DNA from: Acidobacteriota bacterium
GTDB taxonomy: Bacteria > Acidobacteriota > Terriglobia > Terriglobales > SCQP01
Assembly (NCBI GenBank): GCA_021823305.1
Contig: JAKAOE010000112.1
Location: forward strand, 1-6,554
DNA length: 6,554 nucleotides
Reading direction: 5' to 3'
Shown: positions 1-4,325 of the stretch, one piece after another
Numbering within the stretch: the first letter of the stretch is position 1
How the letters are laid out: the number at the start of each line of letters is the position of its first letter
The notes under the pieces: generated by a model
Database searches by the model: none
What the model was told of the DNA's origin: nothing
What the model saw: only the letters and a program-made list of their open reading frames with translations
Made by a program: the position numbers and the translations under genes

Positions 1-566
1 GGGAAGCGGAGGTAGTCGAACTGGATCTCGTCCACGCCGGCGGCGGCGACTTCGCGCGCGAGAGCGATGTCGTACTGCTGCACCGCGGGGAGAGAAGGGT
101 CGAGCCATTCGGTGGGACGGCCGCGCTCATACCAGACGCCGCCGGTGGAGCGGGAGTGGACGGCGAGCTCGGGGTGGGCGGCGGCGAGGCGCTGGTCCTT
201 GAAGACGGCGAGGCGGGCGATGGCATAAAGCCCGTGGCGGTGCAGCCAGGCGACCCAGGCGGGCAGATTCTCGATGAACGGGTGCTTCAGATGGCTGGCG
301 AGCGCAAGCGGGCTGTTGAAGCTGACCGGGCCGTCAGAGTCCTTGACGTCGAAGACGACGGCGTTGCCGCCCTCGGCGCGCCATTGTTCGGCCAGGGCGC
401 GGCCGTGGGGGCTGCCGGCCATGACGCCGGTGAGGTAGATGGCGCGGATTTCAAGATTAGGGGGCGTGAGGCGGCGGCCGATCAGCATTGGCGGGGCTTG
501 CGCGACTAGCAAAGTCAGCGCCAGCGGGGCGGCCAGGGCGAGGAAAATCGAGCGGTGGAAGCGCAT
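1..566 (-). CDS. Putative exported glycoside hydrolase, DUF4015 type (partial, C-terminus beyond window)
   Basis: The reverse strand from 566 is open to the left edge, giving 188 complete codons plus part of a proline codon. The N-terminus is MRFHRSIFLALAAPLALTLL, a basic start followed by a hydrophobic stretch to about residue 22 (ending VAQA), which fits a Sec signal peptide. The mature part opens with RAIYLTGVMAG and continues with NAVVFDVKDSDGPV, LHRHGLYAIARLAVFKD, PTEWLDPSLPAVQQYDIA and, at the edge, GVDEIQFDYLRFP. This series of TIM-barrel strand motifs matches the putative glycoside hydrolases of the DUF4015/COG1306 group, recognised from memory of the family; substrate and activity are poorly defined. 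The ATG at 566 was chosen because it directly precedes the signal peptide and there is no in-frame ATG, GTG or TTG just upstream; no clear Shine-Dalgarno is visible. It is divergent from the 838 gene. Family call fairly sure, substrate unknown. Confidence 0.82.
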   Translation of the reverse strand, partial: MRFHRSIFLALAAPLALTLLVAQAPPMLIGRRLTPPNLEIRAIYLTGVMAGSPHGRALAEQWRAEGGNAVVFDVKDSDGPVSFNSPLALASHLKHPFIENLPAWVAWLHRHGLYAIARLAVFKDQRLAAAHPELAVHSRSTGGVWYERGRPTEWLDPSLPAVQQYDIALAREVAAAGVDEIQFDYLRF

Positions 567-690
567 ATCGGGCAGCCGGAGTGCAAACCTCGTTCTATGC
601 TGAAGGTAGCACGCGATCTTGGACGCCGGCAGGTGATGCGGCGGATGCCGAAGGTCGCGAAGGTCGCGCACACCCGAGGAGAGGCCGCGC

Positions 691-773
691 GAGGCAGGAC
701 AACCTCCGTGGCTGGGTGGCCATCCCAACGTGGTGGGAATGAAACCACCACGGCTCGCCGAAGCTGCATGCAG
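691..773. promoter_or_regulatory. Cluster of inverted repeats in the divergent intergenic gap
   Basis: The 271-bp gap 567-837 between divergent genes contains no credible ORF. Within it are a perfect 7-bp stem GTGGTGG (730-736)/CCACCAC (745-751) with loop GAATGAAA, a short TGGG (713-716)/CCCA (724-727) stem, GAGG (691-694)/CCTC (703-706), and a 10-bp palindrome CTGCATGCAG (764-773). CCGTGG (706-711) can also pair with CCACGG (748-753), which would exclude the 7-bp stem. None is followed by a T-tract, so terminators are unlikely. These could be operator sites or a structured RNA; I cannot assign a known riboswitch class. The short stems may partly reflect high GC content. Confidence 0.3.
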
Positions 774-803
774 AGGGCTGAAGTGTTCTGGGTTCGTGAT
801 GAA

Positions 804-809
804 TCTAAT
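804..809 (+). promoter_or_regulatory. Possible -10 box for the 838 gene
   Basis: TCTAAT matches five of six bases of the sigma-70 -10 consensus and stands out in GC-rich surroundings, 28 nt before the ATG at 838. No good -35 hexamer is found at 16-18 nt upstream, so this is a weak prediction. If correct, transcription would start near 816 and leave a short leader carrying the ribosome binding site. Confidence 0.3.
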
Positions 810-822
810 GGGGTGAGGCGGT

Positions 823-846
823 GAAAGGGGGAACGCCATGGCGTTC
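823..846 (+). promoter_or_regulatory. Shine-Dalgarno and 16-bp perfect palindrome over the start codon of the 838 gene
   Basis: GAAAGGGGG (823-831) is a good ribosome binding site, 6 nt from the ATG, and fixes the start. Immediately overlapping it, GAACGCCATGGCGTTC (831-846) is a perfect 16-bp inverted repeat whose centre is the start codon. As DNA it could bind a dimeric repressor; as RNA it could fold into a 6-bp hairpin with CATG in the loop. The symmetry is directly visible; any regulatory role is inference. Confidence 0.5.
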
Positions 847-1302
847 GTTCGGAAGAAGGGCAAATCCTATTACCTGGTACACAACGTGCGCGAAGACGGG
901 CACGTGCGTCAGGTCCACTTAGCCTGCCTCGGGAATCGGCCGCGGGTCAGCGACGAGGTATTGGCGCAGGTGAAGCAGGCGCATCCCAGTCTGCAGATTG
1001 ACTGGGAGGCGGTGCGGGCGCGGGCGGCGGCGACTTTCGTCTCGCCCTTCGCCGATCCGGAAGGGGCGACGATGCTGCTGCGCTCGATGCGCACCTTGCA
1101 GGAGGATTTGGAGGAGCTGAATCTGGGCCTGCTGCGCAGCCGGATCGTGGACAAGAGCGGGGCGGAAGCGGCCGAGCGCCAGGTGCAGGAGTTGTTGCGC
1201 ACGATGGAGACGCTGCGCGGGCAATTGGAGGCGAAGTTGAAGCACCAGCCGGTGTCGCAGCCGCTCCACTCTGAAACCCCGCGCCAAAGCCTGGGGGATT
1301 AG
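838..1302 (+). CDS. Small basic N-terminal/coiled-coil protein of unknown function
   Basis: The protein has 154 residues. The N-terminus (about 1-34: MAFVRKKGKSYYLVHNVRED, then GHVRQVHLACLG) is basic and beta-rich. It resembles the short segment found at the start of IS1634-type transposases and in small stand-alone bacterial proteins, typically FVRKK...YYLVES.R..GKVRQ...LG. No transposase catalytic domain follows. Residues about 76-135 are Leu/Glu/Arg-rich with heptad-like spacing (LLRSMRTLQEDLEELNLGLL, then RQVQELLRTMETLRGQLEAK), predicting a coiled coil and probable oligomerisation. The tail from about 136 is polar and likely disordered. No signal peptide or membrane segment is seen, so it is probably cytoplasmic. 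The start is supported by GAAAGGGGG 6 nt upstream. The Clp-like ATPase follows 96 bp downstream on the same strand, so the two may be co-transcribed and work together; this is inference. A nucleic-acid-binding or adaptor role is possible but unproven. Confidence 0.8.
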   Translation: MAFVRKKGKSYYLVHNVREDGHVRQVHLACLGNRPRVSDEVLAQVKQAHPSLQIDWEAVRARAAATFVSPFADPEGATMLLRSMRTLQEDLEELNLGLLRSRIVDKSGAEAAERQVQELLRTMETLRGQLEAKLKHQPVSQPLHSETPRQSLGD

Positions 1303-1368
1303 TCCTTTTCGCGCCCCATTCGGGCGGAGCGGCGTGGCGGCGGCGCCGCGGCGCAATCGCCCGTCTGG

Positions 1369-1395
1369 GCCCCTGCATCAGAAAAGGGCAGGGGC
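1369..1395 (+). promoter_or_regulatory. Hairpin containing the Shine-Dalgarno of the ATPase gene
   Basis: GCCCCTGC (1369-1376) and GCAGGGGC (1388-1395) form a perfect 8-bp stem around an 11-nt loop, ATCAGAAAAGG. The right arm holds AGGGG (1390-1394), 4 nt before the ATG at 1399, so a folded leader would bury it. A second weaker site, AAAAGGG, begins in the loop (1382-1388) and would remain mostly exposed about 10 nt from the ATG. The arrangement resembles translational-control hairpins, including thermosensors before chaperone genes. Seven of the eight pairs are G-C, which is very stable for a thermosensor. Structure seen, function inferred. Confidence 0.45.
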
Positions 1396-1398
1396 AAC

Positions 1399-2550
1399 AT
1401 GAGAACGGGCTGCCAAGAGGTATTGGATCCGAGTCTGCGCTGCGACGACGTCTGCCAGTTTGAGGCGGCCTTGCGGCGCAAGATGGTGGGCCAGCAGGCG
1501 GCGGTCACCTGTGTGGTGGATTTGTACCAGACCTTCCTGGCGGGGCTGCATCCGCCGGGGCGGCCGGTGGCGAATCTGCTGCTGCTGGGCCCAACCGGGT
1601 CGGGGAAGACGCGCGTGGTGGAGGCGGTGGCGGAGACGCTGTTCGGCGACGCGCGGGCGGTGATCAAGGTGGACTGCGCCGAGTTCCAGCACAGCCACGA
1701 GATCGCCAAGCTGATCGGCTCGCCGCCGGGCTACCTCGGGCACCGCGAGACGCACCCGCTGCTGACGCAGGAGGCGCTGAGCCAGTGGCACACCGACCGC
1801 CTGCGGCTCTCGCTGCTGCTGTTCGACGAGATCGAGAAGGCCAGCGACGCGCTCTGGCAGCTCCTGCTCGGCATCCTCGACAAGGCCACGCTGACGCTGG
1901 GCGACAACCGGCGGGTGGATTTCTCCCAGACCGTGATCTTCATGACCAGCAACCTGGGCGCGGCCGAGATGGACACGCTGACCCTGGGCGGCACCGGGTT
2001 CACGCCGCCGCCGGTGCGGATTGACGAGCGCCTGGACGCGCAGGTGGATCGCGTGGCGGTGGCGGCGGCGCGGCACAAGTTTTCCCCCGAGTTCATGAAC
2101 CGGATCGACCGCACGGTGGTGTTCCACACGCTGCGGCCGGAGGAGCTGAGCGCGATCCTGGACATCGAGCTGGGGCTGGTGCAGCAGCGCATTCTGGCCT
2201 CGAGCGGCGGGCACCCGTTCCTGTTCAACTGCACCCGCGCGGCCAAGGGGTGGCTGCTGGAGGAAGGCTACAATCCGCGCTACGGCGCGCGCCACCTGAA
2301 GCGGGCGATCGAGCGCCACGTGGTCATTCCGCTGGCCAAGCTGATCGCCACCGGGCAGGTGCGGCTGGGCGACATCATCCGCATTGACTACACCGCCGAG
2401 CAGGGCACGATGACGTTCACGCGCGAAGCCGAAGGCCTGGCGCCGATGTACCGGCCCAACCTCACCGCCAACAGCGCGGTGGCCCCGCGCAGCGGCGCCG
2501 CGCGCGCGGCCCGCCGCTACGACTTCCCGCTCGCGGTCGAGCCGAAGTAG
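1399..2550 (+). CDS. Stand-alone Clp/Hsp100 D2-type AAA+ ATPase (ClpB/ClpC C-terminal-like)
   Basis: This 383-residue protein corresponds to the second AAA+ module of ClpB/ClpC and lacks the usual N-domain, D1 ring and middle domain (full-length ClpB is about 850 residues). Visible in order: the module entry LRRKMVGQQAAV (25-36); Walker A GPTGSGKT (64-71); pore-loop GYLG (111-114); Walker B LLLLFDEIEKA with D143/E144; sensor 1 TSN (183-185); the arginine-finger segment FSPEFMNRID with R235; and the small C-terminal domain with sensor 2 GARHLKRAIE (R298). All ATPase residues are intact, so an active ring-forming unfoldase or remodelling enzyme is expected in the cytoplasm. Residues about 350-383 form an Ala/Arg/Pro-rich tail absent from normal Clp proteins. 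Sensor 1 is followed by a loop ending GGTGF (197-201), near where ClpA/ClpC carry their ClpP-docking tripeptide. The start is set by AGGGG just upstream and by the module beginning almost at once. It probably shares a transcript with the 838 gene. Family certain, target unknown. Confidence 0.9.
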   Translation: MRTGCQEVLDPSLRCDDVCQFEAALRRKMVGQQAAVTCVVDLYQTFLAGLHPPGRPVANLLLLGPTGSGKTRVVEAVAETLFGDARAVIKVDCAEFQHSHEIAKLIGSPPGYLGHRETHPLLTQEALSQWHTDRLRLSLLLFDEIEKASDALWQLLLGILDKATLTLGDNRRVDFSQTVIFMTSNLGAAEMDTLTLGGTGFTPPPVRIDERLDAQVDRVAVAAARHKFSPEFMNRIDRTVVFHTLRPEELSAILDIELGLVQQRILASSGGHPFLFNCTRAAKGWLLEEGYNPRYGARHLKRAIERHVVIPLAKLIATGQVRLGDIIRIDYTAEQGTMTFTREAEGLAPMYRPNLTANSAVAPRSGAARAARRYDFPLAVEPK

Positions 2551-2579
2551 CACCGGGGGCGCCGGCGCGCCCGCTTCGG
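2542..2579 (+). terminator. Two-tier hairpin overlapping the ATPase stop codon, candidate terminator
   Basis: An inner stem GGGCGC (2557-2562)/GCGCCC (2567-2572) with loop CGGC is enclosed by an outer stem CCGAAG (2542-2547)/CTTCGG (2574-2579). The outer left arm lies in the last codons of the ATPase and the TAG stop is in the internal bulge. It could end the rightward pair before the lipoprotein promoter. There is no U-tract after it, so a classical intrinsic terminator is not established; it may instead be a 3'-end-stabilising or Rho-associated structure. Confidence 0.38.
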
Positions 2580-2587
2580 GCCGACCG

Positions 2588-2624
2588 GGGACGAGTTACC
2601 GCGCTGTCGGCTAAGATGTAGGCC
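2588..2624 (+). promoter_or_regulatory. Possible promoter for the lipoprotein gene, leaderless start
   Basis: TAAGAT (2612-2617) matches four of six -10 bases, with a weak GGGACG (2588-2593) 18 nt upstream as a -35 candidate. The -10 box ends 7 nt before the ATG at 2625, so transcription would start at or next to the A of the start codon. No Shine-Dalgarno precedes this ATG, which agrees with a leaderless mRNA. This is pattern-based only. Confidence 0.35.
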
Positions 2625-4205
2625 ATGAGCTGGCCCCGTGTTTTGGGCGGCGTTTGCATCATGGCCTTGTTGGCGGGCTGCGGGGCCAGGCCGGGGACGG
2701 TCCACCGCGCCCAAGCCGCTCAGCCGGCTGAGCCGGACTGGCAGTGGATTCGACACTATGCCCGCGCTCGCATGCTTAGCGAGTTGGCGAATGACTGGCC
2801 CGGGCGACTGCGGTCCGCCGCGGAGGCCGAAAGCCTCCCGCCTGACCTGAATCGGATTTTGGAGACCGACACGGACGCGGCATTGGCGGGAATCACCCGC
2901 TTCCGTCGAACGCTCGCGCGCTCGCTGCCGGCCGCCGCCTGCACCCCGAGCGGGCGCGCTGCCGCAGCCGCCCTCGCCGGCAGCCTCCAGAAGATCAGCC
3001 GTGACTACGGCTTCCGGCCATCCATCTCCGCGATGGCCAGCCAGTTCGATGGTTTCCGGCAGGAGTTGAACGGGGTTCGGTGCCCTGGCGCCACGCCCCG
3101 CCTATCGCAGGACGGTCGCGCGGGCCTGATTCATGGATTTGTCTACGATGCCGTGAGCGGTCGCGCCCTGGCCGTTGTACGCGTCTACGCCCTCGACCCG
3201 GCGTCAAACGCGATCCGTCAAACCAAGACATCGGCGGCCGGAGCCTGGAGCCTCGCCGTGGCGCGAAACACCTGCTACCGGGTTACCGCTGCCGACGAGG
3301 GCTACTTGCCGGGCGAGTGGCTTGGAAGTGTCGGGTCTCCCGTCGTGCCGAGCTGTCGCAGTTTCGGAGTTGCCGGGAATGGTTCCTCCGCCGGCATGGT
3401 GCTGCGCCTGCACCGCTCCGGGGTGAGCACCATGGCATATGGTCCGCTCGTGGAGGCATATCCGTTCGATCAGACGGCACTCGAACTTGCCAGTTTTGTT
3501 TTTAGCCGCGACGGCCGCCGGCTCGCCTTTCGCGCCGGCGGAGACATCTGGCAATACAGCGTAAGTCCCCGGCAGCTCGCGCGCGTCGGGAGCGTGCCGC
3601 TGGGGCGTTGCCCAGCCGCGTCTCTGGATTGGGCTGGCGGCAGTCTCGTGATACGAGCGGGAGGGTGCGGCCGGCCGTTCCGTTACTTCGTCGCAGGCGC
3701 CCGCGGGATAGTGCCCGCGCGGGCCGGGGCCGCTGAGGTGCGGGTTGCGTTTGGGCCAAACCAGCTCAAGACGCTGCCGCTGGCGGAGCCGCCGAATCCT
3801 GTCGAGGTTGGTGGGTACCGCCTGTGGCTCCAGTTAGTGGACGCCCGCCCCAGCGGTCCCGTCGCCCTAATGGTTCAGCGCGTGGGCGCTGCGCCGTCCG
3901 TGATTGCGGGAAAGCGACAGTGGACACCCGTCATCAACGCTTTGGTAGACCCCGACAGCGGGCAGGTCATCTATATGCAGGGCTCGCAGCCTTGGATTTT
4001 CGCCTATGCGCTCGCGAACGGGACGACCCGCCGCCGTGCGCTGCCCGGCGAGCCGCAAGCGATCCTGGCGGCCACGCGCGTAGCGGGTGGCGTCCGCATC
4101 GCTTACAGCACCTACGGTGCGTGCGATGGTGCGCCCGGCTATGCCCCGTTGAGGCAAGTTTGCCTCGTTACACTGCACGACCCGAGGCGGGACCAATCGC
4201 GCTAG
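2625..4205 (+). CDS. Exported lipoprotein with carboxypeptidase-regulatory-like domain and propeller-like C-terminal half
   Basis: The protein has 526 residues. The N-terminus MSWPRVLGGVCIMALLAGC ends in a lipobox LAGC, with Cys19 as the lipidation site, so the mature protein should be anchored in the envelope outside the cytoplasm. Residues about 38-160 are mainly helical and unassigned. Residues about 167-235 (GLIHGFVYDAVSGRALAVVR, then TSAAGAWSLAV and YRVTAADEGYLPGEW) fit the carboxypeptidase regulatory-like beta-sandwich fold. The second half has strand-rich units such as FVFSRDGRRLAFRAGGDIWQ (291-310) and DPDSGQVIYMQGSQPWIFAY, recalling PD40/TolB-type propeller repeats, though later repeats are degenerate. 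Besides Cys19 there are eight cysteines (106, 153, 217, 244, 329, 348, 500, 513), compatible with disulfides outside the cytoplasm. No catalytic motif is recognised; a binding or structural role is likeliest. Codon use appears less extremely GC-rich than in the neighbours, judged by eye. It is convergent with the GH35 gene. I do not recognise a named family. Confidence 0.85.
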   Translation: MSWPRVLGGVCIMALLAGCGARPGTVHRAQAAQPAEPDWQWIRHYARARMLSELANDWPGRLRSAAEAESLPPDLNRILETDTDAALAGITRFRRTLARSLPAAACTPSGRAAAAALAGSLQKISRDYGFRPSISAMASQFDGFRQELNGVRCPGATPRLSQDGRAGLIHGFVYDAVSGRALAVVRVYALDPASNAIRQTKTSAAGAWSLAVARNTCYRVTAADEGYLPGEWLGSVGSPVVPSCRSFGVAGNGSSAGMVLRLHRSGVSTMAYGPLVEAYPFDQTALELASFVFSRDGRRLAFRAGGDIWQYSVSPRQLARVGSVPLGRCPAASLDWAGGSLVIRAGGCGRPFRYFVAGARGIVPARAGAAEVRVAFGPNQLKTLPLAEPPNPVEVGGYRLWLQLVDARPSGPVALMVQRVGAAPSVIAGKRQWTPVINALVDPDSGQVIYMQGSQPWIFAYALANGTTRRRALPGEPQAILAATRVAGGVRIAYSTYGACDGAPGYAPLRQVCLVTLHDPRRDQSR

Positions 4206-4325
4206 GACTGGCTCCCCGCGCCTGGGCTATCGATCCAAACCGGCCTTCGGCAGCCCGGGGGGTTCCGGCGTTTCCCTGGCTTGCGATGGACCGACCCGCT
4301 GGTGGGTACGACAGAGTAGGCGGCG

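Noticed and set aside
156..509. 117-residue forward frame opposite the DUF4015-type hydrolase
   Set aside because: Gly/Ala/Asp-rich antisense shadow of a gene with a signal peptide and family motifs.
488..824. Small forward and reverse open frames of 84-89 residues over the divergent gap
   Set aside because: They overlap each other and the hydrolase start, have no ribosome sites or family features, and look like GC-driven chance frames.
838..1302. Insertion-sequence remnant
   Set aside because: Only the N-terminal segment resembles transposases; there is no catalytic domain, no flanking terminal inverted repeats or target duplication, and the gene is intact with a good ribosome site.
1312..1349. 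CGCCC/GGGCG stem (1312-1326) and GCGGCGCCGC palindrome (1340-1349) after the 838 gene
   Set aside because: Short, GC-only and without a following T-tract; TTTT lies on the wrong side for a forward terminator, so chance in GC-rich DNA is likely.
1378..2553. 391-residue open frame on the reverse strand across the ATPase gene
   Set aside because: It is the antisense shadow of a gene with complete AAA+ motifs; its translation is Arg/His/Gln-rich low-complexity with no recognisable domain.
4206..4325. Possible bidirectional terminator between the convergent genes
   Set aside because: Only short imperfect stems such as AGCC...GGCT and GCC-TTC-GGC are present, with no T-tract on either strand; not supportable as a terminator, and no small gene is visible.
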